NCBI RefSeq assembly: GCF_006438915.1
Contig: NZ_RCZE01000001.1
Coordinates: 172,325 to 236,324, forward strand
Source: Pseudomonas arsenicoxydans
GTDB lineage: Bacteria > Pseudomonadota > Gammaproteobacteria > Pseudomonadales > Pseudomonadaceae
Direction of reading: 5' to 3'
DNA: 64,000 nt
Position 1 is the first letter of the stretch; every line of letters begins with the position of its first letter. Position numbers and translations under genes: made by a program. The notes beneath the pieces were generated by a model. The model was not told the DNA's origin. It did not search any database and saw only the letters and a program-made list of their open reading frames with translations. Shown one piece after another: positions 24,610 through 33,536 of this stretch.

Positions 24610-25719
24610 ATGAAAACATTCCAGAGCAAAACGCCTATCATGCAGATAAACCCTCATCTCTTCATACTTCCACGCACGCCCGGCCAAATAGTTTGGGATT
24701 ACAAAAACCACAAACAATACGAACTGGATCTAGAGTATTCAATCCGACTTGCAGAACTTATCAGCAACCCGGACAAATTCAGCAACAACAACAGCATAGA
24801 CACACAACTTCTTGACGCAGGAATACTCTTATCATCAGCACCGGCCGTTATTGAGTGGGGCTGGGATGAACTGTCGAAAATATTCCATATCGGCACAAAG
24901 AACATTCCCTGCAAACATACGCCACAAGATATTCACGAGTGGTCAAGAGAGTATCTGGACCATTGCAACGAAGTTCTGGCCACACCGGTTCCCGGCACCA
25001 GGCTTGCCGATCGCCTCGCGGGTGAACTGATAACGCTGCCAAAACCTGCATGCCTGCCAGAAGGCACGTTGGCAAACACCCTGATCGACCGAAAAACCTG
25101 TCGCACCTTCACCGGGGACGCCCTCTCGCTTGAAGTGGTCAGCACGCTGCTCTACTTGTCGCTGGGCTACTTGCGAGAACGTGAAGACGCCATTGACGAA
25201 AACTGTGTTGAAGGACTTGGCGCCCGTCGTACCAGCCCCTCCGGCGGCGGGCTAAACGCCTGTGAAGGCTTCCTGCTTGTACAGAATGTCAACGGTCTGA
25301 ACCCCGGGCTTTATGCCTACCTTCCAGCCGTGCATGCGCTGAGACTCGTCAACCCACTGCCCGGTCGACCGTTGGGGCAACTGCTGTGCGGGCAACACTT
25401 CATCAACAACCTGCCCGTGGGGCTGTTCATCACCAGTCGGTTCGACAAACTGTGGTGGAAATATGAACACTCACGTGCCTACCGCATGGCCTACGTTGAA
25501 GCCGGGCATATCTCCCAGACCTTCCAGTTGGTGGCCACTTCGCTGGGCCTGAACACCTGGCTGACCGGAGCACTGACGGACGATCAGGTTGAAACGCTGC
25601 TGGGACTCAATGACAGCCCGGAGCAGCCTTTGTTTTTTGTCGGTTGCGGCAACAGCGACGGGGGCGTGCTGTGCAAGGAACTGAAAACGCTGCTGAACCG
25701 TCAGGACTCGCCATCATGA
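24610..25719 (+). CDS. SagB-type FMN-dependent dehydrogenase
   Basis: A protein of 369 residues (or 359 from the ATG at 24640; neither start has a clear ribosome-binding site). About 140 N-terminal residues, with WDYKNHKQYEL, form the accessory region seen in SagB/ThcOx proteins. A nitroreductase-fold domain follows, with DRKTCRTFTGDALSLE, RRTSPSGGGLNACE (FMN-binding), YRMAYVEAGHISQTFQLVATSLGLNTW, and a C-terminal FFVGCG. In RiPP pathways such enzymes oxidise azolines or related groups on a peptide; no YcaO cyclodehydratase is present here. The N-terminal part is noticeably more AT-rich than neighbouring genes, suggesting acquisition. Its stop overlaps the next start (ATGA). Confidence 0.88.
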   Translation: MKTFQSKTPIMQINPHLFILPRTPGQIVWDYKNHKQYELDLEYSIRLAELISNPDKFSNNNSIDTQLLDAGILLSSAPAVIEWGWDELSKIFHIGTKNIPCKHTPQDIHEWSREYLDHCNEVLATPVPGTRLADRLAGELITLPKPACLPEGTLANTLIDRKTCRTFTGDALSLEVVSTLLYLSLGYLREREDAIDENCVEGLGARRTSPSGGGLNACEGFLLVQNVNGLNPGLYAYLPAVHALRLVNPLPGRPLGQLLCGQHFINNLPVGLFITSRFDKLWWKYEHSRAYRMAYVEAGHISQTFQLVATSLGLNTWLTGALTDDQVETLLGLNDSPEQPLFFVGCGNSDGGVLCKELKTLLNRQDSPS

Positions 25720-26693
25720 CCGACACGCTCCTCGAACAGGCAATGCTTCCCACTGGCTGGGCCGATCGTTTTACCCTCGGCGACTGGGATAACCGCGCCG
25801 CAGTGCGAACCAGCAAACACACCTATTTATTGCCGCCCGATATTGAACAGCAACTGGAAACCCGGCATTGGTTCCCGCCGGCCTTCCTGCCTTATTTGAA
25901 TCACCCGGCCGTCAAAGACGCCGGTCGGGCGATCACCCATCGACTATCGGCCAATCATCTGGTGTATTTCCTCGACTACACGACCTTGCTCGAGCATCGC
26001 ATCGTCAATCGATCTGTCGAAACCATCGTCCATGACGAACTCGGCGTGAACATTCCACAGCGGATGAAAAATGCTGCGCTGCAGCTCTACACCGACGAGG
26101 GTTATCACGCGCTCTTTTCCAACCGCCTCGCCGACCAGATTGCCGCGTTCTACGGCATGCTTGACCGGCCCGTCATGCCGCAGCGAATCACCCGGCTGCA
26201 CGCCCTGCTCGAGCGCACACCTGACCGGCACAAGCCACTGGCCTGGTTCCTCACCGGTTTTGTCTGCGAGACAATCATCGCCAAGGATTTGCTCGACATC
26301 TGTCGCGATGCGTTGGTGGACGGCGTTCAGGAAATGCTCAGGGACCACCTAGCCGACGAAGCGCGACACAGTCGTTATTTCTGCGAAGTGTTCCATTATC
26401 TGTGGCTGCACCTGACCAGCGCCCAACGCCTGTTCTGCGCGGGTCTACTGCCGGAGCTCATTCGGGTTTTCTTTGAGGTCGATGAGCATTGGCTGAGGGC
26501 AAGTTTTCGCAGTGTCGGCCTCAGGGAGACAGCCTGTCTGGAAATCACCCAAGGACTGTCCGATGCGCAAGCCACCCTGCAACGGGCCCGCTCGGGCGCC
26601 AGCGCCACCCTGAGCGCCTTGAAAAACGCCGGGTTCTTCGATCTGCCTTACAACCGGCAACTCTTCACCAGAGCCGGGCTTCTTGATGAATAA
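25716..26693 (+). CDS. AurF-type diiron oxygenase
   Basis: A 325-residue helical oxygenase. All seven expected metal ligands of the AurF (p-aminobenzoate N-oxygenase) fold can be placed: E93, E128 and H131 (YTDEGYH), E185 (CETII), H211, E215 and H218 (HLADEARH). Spacings equal those of AurF within one residue (E-x34-E-x2-H, then H-x3-E-x2-H). It should bind a diiron centre and oxygenate a nitrogen or carbon of its substrate. It overlaps the SagB-like gene by four bases and the transporter gene by eight, so the three are coupled. Substrate unknown; a modified peptide or an amino acid released from it is the inference. Confidence 0.85.
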   Translation: MTDTLLEQAMLPTGWADRFTLGDWDNRAAVRTSKHTYLLPPDIEQQLETRHWFPPAFLPYLNHPAVKDAGRAITHRLSANHLVYFLDYTTLLEHRIVNRSVETIVHDELGVNIPQRMKNAALQLYTDEGYHALFSNRLADQIAAFYGMLDRPVMPQRITRLHALLERTPDRHKPLAWFLTGFVCETIIAKDLLDICRDALVDGVQEMLRDHLADEARHSRYFCEVFHYLWLHLTSAQRLFCAGLLPELIRVFFEVDEHWLRASFRSVGLRETACLEITQGLSDAQATLQRARSGASATLSALKNAGFFDLPYNRQLFTRAGLLDE

Positions 26694-27870
26694 AGTTATC
26701 GAAGCACCTCAGGTCAAAGAAGGCCGGGCCATGGTCATTCTGTTGATGACCATGACGCTGCTTGCTGTTTTCCCCCTCGACGTCGTGCTCCCGTCCTTTC
26801 CCGCGCTCTCCGACCACTTCCGCACTACGCCTGTCGATATAGCGTTGTCCGTCAGCCTCTTTGCCATTGGCCTGGCGTTTTCACTGCTGCTGTTCGGGCC
26901 GCTGTCTGACAGGTTCGGCCGCAAAAAACTGCTGCTAGGGGGAATTGCTCTGGCTGCCGTGGGTGCAACGGGGTGTTTGCTCGTCAGCGATTACACCTGG
27001 TTTCTGGTCTTTCGCGTTGTTCAGGCGATGGGCTGCGGGTCGTTTGCCTTGTCGCAGGCACTGGTCCAGGACCTGTTCTTCGGCCGCGAACTGGAACGAC
27101 TACGAATCTGGATGGCAACCGCCGGCGGGATTTTCATATCCAGTTCGCCGCTGATCGGCACCTGGCTACAGTTGCATGTGGGCTGGCAGGGCAGTTTTTA
27201 TGTTTTTATCGGCCTGGCCATTATTGTCTGGTTGAGGTCCTGCTTCCTGCTGAAGGAAAGCCGTAGCAGTGCTCCATCGTCCCGGCGATTCTTCGGCGCT
27301 TATTGGCTGCTGCTTAGCGATACCCGTTTTACGGGTTACTGGCTGATATCCGGTCTCGCTTTCGCCTGCCATTTCTCGTTCATCGTCATTTCACCACTCC
27401 TGTTCATGGAGCACCTGAACCTGTCAGCCTACCAGTTCGCCTGGGCGCTGTTGCTGTATGGCGCCGCGTACGTGGTCGGCGGGATTGTCGCCAGCCTCTT
27501 GCATCGCCATCTGGAGGGCGGACGGCAAATCAATATCGGCCTGGGCCTGATTGCGCTATCGGGCCTGGTGATGCCATGGCTGGTCTGGCAGTTTGGCCTG
27601 TCCGCCGCCACGGTTCTGATTCCCATGCTGATCTGTACCGCCGGCACCACCATTTGCCGCCCCATCGCCAACTCCAGGGCGATGAGCCTCTACCCCCAAC
27701 ATGCCGGTACCGCGACCTCGGCCGGCAGCTTGTTGATTTTCATGTGTGGCGGCCTGATCAGCGCCGTGATCAACCTGGCCAGCGCCTATCTGACCACGGC
27801 CCTGGCCGTGTGCTTTTTGATGTTGAGTGCGGTGGGTATCGGCTTGAACGTCGTGATCAATCGCCGATAA
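26686..27870 (+). CDS. MFS drug/metabolite exporter
   Basis: A 394-residue major facilitator with about 12 membrane helices. The DHA1/Bcr-CflA type is suggested by the N-terminal LLMTMTLLAVFPLDVVLPSFP, the loop motif GPLSDRFGRKKLLLGG, and RVVQAMGCGSFALSQALVQD. Translationally coupled to the diiron oxygenase, it is the likely exporter of, or self-protection against, the pathway product. It is the last gene of the operon; ilvD follows after 246 bp with its own promoter region. Confidence 0.92.
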   Translation: MNKVIEAPQVKEGRAMVILLMTMTLLAVFPLDVVLPSFPALSDHFRTTPVDIALSVSLFAIGLAFSLLLFGPLSDRFGRKKLLLGGIALAAVGATGCLLVSDYTWFLVFRVVQAMGCGSFALSQALVQDLFFGRELERLRIWMATAGGIFISSSPLIGTWLQLHVGWQGSFYVFIGLAIIVWLRSCFLLKESRSSAPSSRRFFGAYWLLLSDTRFTGYWLISGLAFACHFSFIVISPLLFMEHLNLSAYQFAWALLLYGAAYVVGGIVASLLHRHLEGGRQINIGLGLIALSGLVMPWLVWQFGLSAATVLIPMLICTAGTTICRPIANSRAMSLYPQHAGTATSAGSLLIFMCGGLISAVINLASAYLTTALAVCFLMLSAVGIGLNVVINRR

Positions 27871-28116
27871 CCCTGTCCACACGTCTTGTCAGCGCTATCT
27901 CCAAAGCGGCAGCCATTCCCTCCTGACGCCAGCCGTGTAGAATCGCGACATTCATCGCCAGTCATCCCCCGGCGGGTTTATGAGCTCAAGCTGAAGCGCG
28001 CGGCGATCCCGCAAAGTTATCGGCAACTTCCGGACACACGGCCATTTCTGAGTGTTCCAGTCGTCAATAGAAGCTCACTTCCCTTTTGATACCTGATTAG
28101 CCGCCCGGAGTGCTTC

Positions 28117-29958
28117 ATGCCTGATTACCGCTCGAAAACATCCACCCACGGCCGCAACATGGCCGGCGCCCGCGCACTGTGGCGCGCCACGGGGATGAAA
28201 GATGACGACTTCAAAAAGCCGATCATCGCCATTTCCAACTCCTTCACCCAGTTCGTACCGGGCCACGTCCACCTCAAGGACCTGGGCCAACTGGTCGCCC
28301 GCGAAATCGAACGCGCCGGCGGTGTCGCCAAAGAATTCAACACCATTGCCGTGGATGACGGCATCGCCATGGGTCACGACGGCATGCTGTATTCGCTGCC
28401 GAGCCGCGAGATCATCGCCGACTCCGTCGAGTACATGGTCAACGCCCACTGCGCCGACGCCATCGTCTGCATCTCCAACTGCGACAAGATCACCCCCGGC
28501 ATGTTGATGGCCTCTCTGCGCCTGAACATCCCGGTGATCTTCGTCTCCGGCGGCCCGATGGAAGCCGGCAAGACCAAACTGGCCAGCCACGGTCTCGACC
28601 TGGTCGACGCCATGGTGATCGCCGCCGACTCCAGCGCTTCTGACGAGAAAGTCGCTGAGTACGAGCGCAGCGCCTGCCCGACGTGCGGTTCGTGCTCCGG
28701 CATGTTCACCGCCAACTCGATGAACTGCCTGGTCGAAGCCCTGGGCCTGGCATTGCCGGGCAACGGTTCGACCCTGGCCACCCACAGCGACCGCGAGCAA
28801 TTGTTCCTGCAGGCCGGCCGCACCATCGTCGAGCTGTGCAATCGTTACTACAGCGAGAACGACGAGTCGGTACTGCCGCGCAACATCGCCAACTTCAAGG
28901 CGTTCGAAAACGCCATGACGCTGGACATCGCCATGGGCGGCTCCACCAACACCATCCTGCACTTACTGGCCGCGGCCCAGGAAGCCGAGATCGATTTCGA
29001 CCTGCGCGACATCGACCGCCTCTCCCGCCACGTACCGCAACTGTGCAAAGTCGCGCCGAACATCCAGAAGTACCACATGGAAGACGTGCACCGTGCCGGC
29101 GGGATCTTCAGCATCCTCGGTTCGCTGGCCCGTGGCGGCCTGCTGCACACCGACCTGCCGACCGTGCACAGCAAGACGTTGGCCGAAGGTATCGCCAAGT
29201 GGGACATCACCCAGACCGACGACGAAGCCGTGCATCACTTCTTCAAGGCCGGCCCGGCAGGCATTCCGACGCAAACCGCGTTCAGCCAGTCGACCCGCTG
29301 GGAAACCCTCGACGACGACCGTGAAAACGGCTGCATCCGCAGTGTCGAGCACGCTTACTCGAAAGAAGGCGGCCTGGCCGTTCTCTACGGCAACATCGCA
29401 CTGGATGGCTGCGTAGTGAAAACCGCGGGCGTCGACGAGTCGATCCACGTCTTCGAAGGCAACGCGAAGATCTTCGAAAGCCAGGACAGCGCCGTACGCG
29501 GCATCCTCGCTGACGAAGTGAAGGCCGGCGACATCGTGATCATTCGTTACGAAGGCCCGAAAGGCGGCCCGGGCATGCAGGAAATGCTGTACCCGACGTC
29601 TTACCTGAAATCCAAAGGCCTGGGCAAAGCCTGCGCCCTGCTCACCGACGGTCGTTTCTCCGGCGGCACCTCCGGCCTGTCCATCGGCCACGCTTCGCCA
29701 GAAGCGGCAGCGGGTGGCGCGATTGGTCTGGTGCAGGACGGCGACAAAGTGCTGATCGACATTCCAAACCGCTCGATCAACCTGTTGATCAGCGACGAAG
29801 AAATGGCCGGACGTCGTGCCGAGCAGGATCAGAAAGGCTGGAAGCCTGTGGAAAAACGTCCACGCAAGGTGACCACCGCACTGAAAGCCTACGCCCTGCT
29901 GGCAACCAGCGCCGACAAGGGTGCCGTGCGTAACAAGGCGATGCTCGACGGGCTGTAA
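28117..29958 (+). CDS. ilvD: dihydroxy-acid dehydratase
   Basis: Third step of isoleucine/valine synthesis, dehydrating dihydroxy acids to 2-keto acids with an iron-sulfur cluster. The 613-residue protein shows [30 protein letters not shown], the cluster cysteines in [10 protein letters not shown] (C122) and [16 protein letters not shown] (near 190), and the C-terminal [23 protein letters not shown]. Start ATG 28117 has CGGAG upstream. A good terminator follows. Confidence 0.98.
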   Translation: MPDYRSKTSTHGRNMAGARALWRATGMKDDDFKKPIIAISNSFTQFVPGHVHLKDLGQLVAREIERAGGVAKEFNTIAVDDGIAMGHDGMLYSLPSREIIADSVEYMVNAHCADAIVCISNCDKITPGMLMASLRLNIPVIFVSGGPMEAGKTKLASHGLDLVDAMVIAADSSASDEKVAEYERSACPTCGSCSGMFTANSMNCLVEALGLALPGNGSTLATHSDREQLFLQAGRTIVELCNRYYSENDESVLPRNIANFKAFENAMTLDIAMGGSTNTILHLLAAAQEAEIDFDLRDIDRLSRHVPQLCKVAPNIQKYHMEDVHRAGGIFSILGSLARGGLLHTDLPTVHSKTLAEGIAKWDITQTDDEAVHHFFKAGPAGIPTQTAFSQSTRWETLDDDRENGCIRSVEHAYSKEGGLAVLYGNIALDGCVVKTAGVDESIHVFEGNAKIFESQDSAVRGILADEVKAGDIVIIRYEGPKGGPGMQEMLYPTSYLKSKGLGKACALLTDGRFSGGTSGLSIGHASPEAAAGGAIGLVQDGDKVLIDIPNRSINLLISDEEMAGRRAEQDQKGWKPVEKRPRKVTTALKAYALLATSADKGAVRNKAMLDGL

Positions 29959-29981
29959 GCGTCAATCGCAGAAATAAAAAT

Positions 29982-30006
29982 ACCCCGCCAAGTGCGGGGC
30001 ATTTTT
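29982..30006 (+). terminator. terminator of ilvD
   Basis: Stem ACCCCGC ... GCGGGG with loop CAAGT, followed by five T residues, 24 bp after the stop. Confidence 0.9.
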
Positions 30007-30020
30007 GTTGTACTCGGTTA

Positions 30021-30113
30021 AATGTGGGAGCGGGCTTGCTCGCGAAAGCGGTCTGACATTCAACATTGATGTTGAAAGTTCCGGCCCCTTCGCGAGCAAG
30101 CCCGCTCCCACTT
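30021..30113. repeat. REP pair (class A)
   Basis: Inverted class A pair in the convergent ilvD/phosphatase gap; the second arm ends cccactt rather than cccacatt. Confidence 0.92.
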
Positions 30114-30127
30114 TAGATCTTCGGGGC

Positions 30128-31183
30128 TTACTGGATTTCTTCAGGCTTCACGATCACCCAATTCTTGTCCGCCGTAACCTCCAGCCCTTCCTTGGCTTGG
30201 GCCGCAGCGTTTGCGGCCATCATGCCGTTAATCTGAGTCATGTATTTGTCCTTGCGGTTGACCCACAAGTGGATGCCGCCCTTCTTCACGTCGACGCTGT
30301 GGAACAGCATGTAGCCGTCGCTGCTCGGGGTGTCGCCGCCGACCAGCACCGGTTTTTTCCACTGATCGATGTAGGTCAGGATCGCAGCCTGTTTACCGGC
30401 CATCCAGGTCGCCGGGGTCCACAGGTACGGGGTCAGTTCGAGGCCGAGGTTAGCCTTCTCGTCATACTTGCCCGCAGTGATCTGTTTACGCGCGGTGGTC
30501 AGCTCGCCGGTTTCGCGGTTCTTCAGCAGCGTGCTCACGCCGATCACGTTCTGCGGTTTGACGTTGTAACCGTACTTCGGATCTGCCGCGACCATGCGCA
30601 CCAGCTCTTCGGAGGCGGCGGTCATCACGTAGACCTCAATGCCGTTCTCCATCAGCTTGTTGTACAGCTCGGCCTGGCCGGCGAAGACTTTCGGCGGGTT
30701 GACGTCGAGCTTCTTGACCACGTCGCCTTCGTAATAGGTGGCCGGAACCGGTTTACCGGAGGCCATCAACTCATCGACATAACCTTTGAGTTCTTTAAGC
30801 GTGAAGCCGGAGAACACTTGGGCGACCCATGGGTAACACACCATGTCGTCAATTTCGCAGAGACGGTAGTAGTAACTGAACAGGCTTTCCTTGTGGTCAG
30901 CGGTGTCCTTGAACGGAATCAGTTTCAGGGAAGGGTCGAGTTTGTCGCGGGTGATCAGGCCCTTGTTCTCCATGAATGGCAGTAACGACTCTTCGAGGTC
31001 GTAGCGGTAACTGGTGTTGTCCATGTCGAACACCGCGTAGTTACCTTTGTTGGCGTTGGCGGCAATCATTGCGTCCAGCGCCTTGGCCTGATCGGCCGGC
31101 CAGTGTTTCAAGTCGGTGGCGAATGCCTGGCCCGCAAGGCCCAGGCAAATGGCTGCAGCCAGCATTTTTGGTATGAATTTCAT
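30128..31183 (-). CDS. pchP: phosphorylcholine phosphatase (HAD family)
   Basis: A periplasmic phosphatase that releases choline from phosphorylcholine. The 351-residue protein has a signal peptide ending AFA (residue 23), HAD motif I FDMDNTSYR (D53, D55, T57), motif II in VMTAASEELV, and motif III/IV in VGGDTPSSDGYM. Motif I reads DMDNT, as in the Pseudomonas PchP enzyme. It stands alone between two REP-bearing gaps. In P. aeruginosa the homologue lies elsewhere, so this is a lineage-specific location. Confidence 0.88.
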   Translation of the reverse strand: MKFIPKMLAAAICLGLAGQAFATDLKHWPADQAKALDAMIAANANKGNYAVFDMDNTSYRYDLEESLLPFMENKGLITRDKLDPSLKLIPFKDTADHKESLFSYYYRLCEIDDMVCYPWVAQVFSGFTLKELKGYVDELMASGKPVPATYYEGDVVKKLDVNPPKVFAGQAELYNKLMENGIEVYVMTAASEELVRMVAADPKYGYNVKPQNVIGVSTLLKNRETGELTTARKQITAGKYDEKANLGLELTPYLWTPATWMAGKQAAILTYIDQWKKPVLVGGDTPSSDGYMLFHSVDVKKGGIHLWVNRKDKYMTQINGMMAANAAAQAKEGLEVTADKNWVIVKPEEIQ

Positions 31184-31334
31184 CTACGACTCTCCCTGAA
31201 TGTGAAAGACATCGACGCTAACAAATAAGTGTGACAGTCCTCGTCTGTCAGCGACCGCTACCGTACACATCGCGCCAGCTGCATCCCTGACAGCGACACC
31301 GGCTTATTCCAAAAACGACAGTTAACCTCTGATT

Positions 31335-31359
31335 TTGATATTAATTCATTAGATATCAA
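31335..31359. promoter_or_regulatory. TTGATAT-N11-ATATCAA dyad upstream of the symporter
   Basis: A perfect 7-bp inverted repeat with an 11-bp spacer, 66 bp before the symporter start. It has the T-N11-A shape bound by LysR-type regulators. CysB or another sulfur regulator would fit a cystine transporter, but this is only positional. The 242-bp gap around it holds nothing else I can identify. Confidence 0.4.
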
Positions 31360-31425
31360 GCTGTTAGGCTTGCCGGCTCGCGGCTGCACTGGAAGGTAGC
31401 CGGCACCTATCTGATCGGAGTTTTT

Positions 31426-32816
31426 ATGAATCTGCCGCTGATCCTCAATCTGTTGGTGTTCCTTGCCCTGCTGTTTGGCCTGGCACAAACCCGCCATACC
31501 ACCTGGAGCCTGGCGAAAAAAGTCCTGCTCGCCCTGGTGTTGGGCGTGGTGTTTGGTGTGGCGCTGCACACCGTTTATGGCACCGGCAATCCGGTATTGA
31601 AAACCTCGATCGGCTGGTTCGATCTGGTGGGCAACGGTTACGTGCAGTTGCTGCAAATGATCGTGATCCCGCTGGTGTTCGCCTCGATCCTCAGCGCCGT
31701 GGCCCGCCTGCACAACGCGTCGTCATTGGGCAAGATCAGCTTCCTGACCATTGGCACGCTGCTGTTCACCACCGCCATCGCGGCGTTGATCGGCATCGGC
31801 TTGACCAACCTGTTCGGCCTGACCGCCGAAGGCCTGGTGGCCGGCACCCAGGAAATGGCGCGCCTGCAAACCATTCAGACCGACTACGCCGGCAAGGTGG
31901 CGGACCTGAATGTGCCGCAGCTGTTGCTCTCGTTCACCCGCAAAACCCGTTTGCCGATCTGGCGCGCGCCAAGCCGACCTCGATCATCAGCGTGGTGATC
32001 TTTGCGGCATTTCTCGGCGTCGCCGCCTTGCAATTGCTCAAGGATGACGTCGAGAAAGGTCAGAAAGTGATCAACGCCATCGACACCCTGCAAGCCTGGG
32101 TCATGCGTCTGGTGCGTCTGGTGATGAAGCTGACCCCGTACGGCGTGCTGGCGCTGATGACCAAAGTGGTCGCCGGTTCCAACTTGCAAGACATCATCAA
32201 GCTCGGCAGTTTTGTGGTGGTGTCCTATATCGGCCTCGGCCTGATGTTTGTAGTCCATGGCGTGCTGGTGTCGGCAGCCGGGATCAACCCGCTGCGGTTC
32301 TTCCGCAAAGTCTGGCCGGTGCTGACGTTTGCGTTCACCAGCCGTTCGAGTGCGGCGACGATTCCGTTGAGCATCGAAGCGCAGACCCGCCGTTTGGGCA
32401 TTCCGCAATCCATCGCCAGCTTCGCCGCGTCGTTTGGCGCGACCATTGGCCAGAACGGCTGTGCCGGTCTGTACCCGGCGATGTTGGCGGTGATGGTCGC
32501 GCCAACCGTGGGCATCAACCCGCTGGACCCGCTGTGGATCGCGACGTTGGTGGCGATTGTGACGCTGAGTTCGGCCGGTGTGGCGGGTGTGGGTGGAGGC
32601 GCGACGTTTGCCGCGTTGATCGTGCTGCCGGCGATGGGCTTGCCGGTGTCACTGGTGGCGTTGTTGATTTCGGTCGAGCCGCTGATTGATATGGGGCGCA
32701 CGGCGCTGAACGTCAGTGGGTCGATGACGGCGGGGGCGATTACCAGCCAGATCATGCAGCAGACGGATAAAGAGTTGCTGGATGCGGATGAGCATTCGGA
32801 GTTGGCTCACGCCTGA
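31426..32816 (+). pseudogene. tcyP: L-cystine/dicarboxylate symporter (TcyP-like), frameshifted
   Basis: Two overlapping frames join into one sodium:dicarboxylate-symporter protein of about 463 residues. The first frame (from 31426) gives [20 protein letters not shown] through [11 protein letters not shown], then drifts to nonsense and stops at 31998. The second frame resumes the family sequence as [23 protein letters not shown] and runs to 32816 with [16 protein letters not shown] and [18 protein letters not shown]. The break is at 31933-31940, where ttcacccg stands in place of an expected ttcatcccg, so a single base is missing. The rest is intact, implying a very recent mutation or a sequencing error. 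Confidence 0.85.
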
Positions 32817-32840
32817 GTCTTTTAGCGACCGGGCGGGCCT

Positions 32841-32936
32841 CATCGCGAGCAAGCCCGCTCCCACATTTGATTTCAGGTGTTCACAAATGCTGTGTTCGCC
32901 TCAGGACTAATGTGGGAGCGGGCTTGCTCGCGAAGC
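32841..32936. repeat. REP pair (class A)
   Basis: Inverted class A pair, tail to tail, in the convergent symporter/folA gap. Confidence 0.92.
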
Positions 32937-32938
32937 TT

Positions 32939-33451
32939 TTAGGCTTTTTCCCAAACCTCGAAGTTGTACGCTGGCTTGTCGCCTTCAGCCGGATTCACCA
33001 CATTCGACACTAGTTTCCACTGGTCCAGATCAAACTCCGGAAACCACGCATCCCCTTCCGGGCTCAGCGCCACGCGGGTCAGGTACAACCGATCGGCCTG
33101 CGCCATCCCCTGCGCATACAACTGCGCGCCGCCAATCAGCATTAGCTCGTCGACGCCCTGCGCCTTCGCCCATTCTTCGGCACGAACCACCGCGGCTTCC
33201 AGCGACGGATAGACCTCCGCGCCTTCCAGCACCAGATCCGCCTGACGGCTGACCACGATGTTCAACCGGCCCGGCAGCGGCCGACCGAGGGAATCCCAGG
33301 TCTTGCGGCCCATGATGATCGGCTTGCCGAGGGTGGTGGCCTTGAAATATTTGAAGTCCCCCGGCAAGTGCCAGGGCATGCTGTTGTCGACGCCGATCAC
33401 GCGGTTTTCACCGAGGGCTGCGATCAGGCTGAGGGGGAGTGATTTAGTCAT
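32939..33451 (-). CDS. folA: dihydrofolate reductase
   Basis: Reduces dihydrofolate to tetrahydrofolate with NADPH; the target of trimethoprim. The 170-residue protein has LSLIAALGENRVIGVDNSMPWHLPGDFKYFK (the active-site acid lies in this region), GRKTWDSLGRPLPGR, and IGGAQLYAQGM. The start is the ATG at 33451; an upstream in-frame extension lacks family sequence. It is divergent from the DUF2868 gene. Confidence 0.97.
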   Translation of the reverse strand: MTKSLPLSLIAALGENRVIGVDNSMPWHLPGDFKYFKATTLGKPIIMGRKTWDSLGRPLPGRLNIVVSRQADLVLEGAEVYPSLEAAVVRAEEWAKAQGVDELMLIGGAQLYAQGMAQADRLYLTRVALSPEGDAWFPEFDLDQWKLVSNVVNPAEGDKPAYNFEVWEKA

Positions 33452-33536
33452 GCCGGCGAGGATACCAGAGCCATCCGTACCCCGATAAGCGTCACAGCGG
33501 TTATGCTCACAGCTCAATGGAGCGATGGGATCGCGC

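Noticed and set aside
24451..24717. 88-codon minus-strand frame over the peptide region
   Set aside because: No ribosome-binding site or family features; it covers the promoter and peptide gene on the other strand.
31992..32816. Second symporter frame as a separate gene
   Set aside because: It lacks a start signal and continues the same protein family exactly where the first frame breaks, so it is one frameshifted gene.
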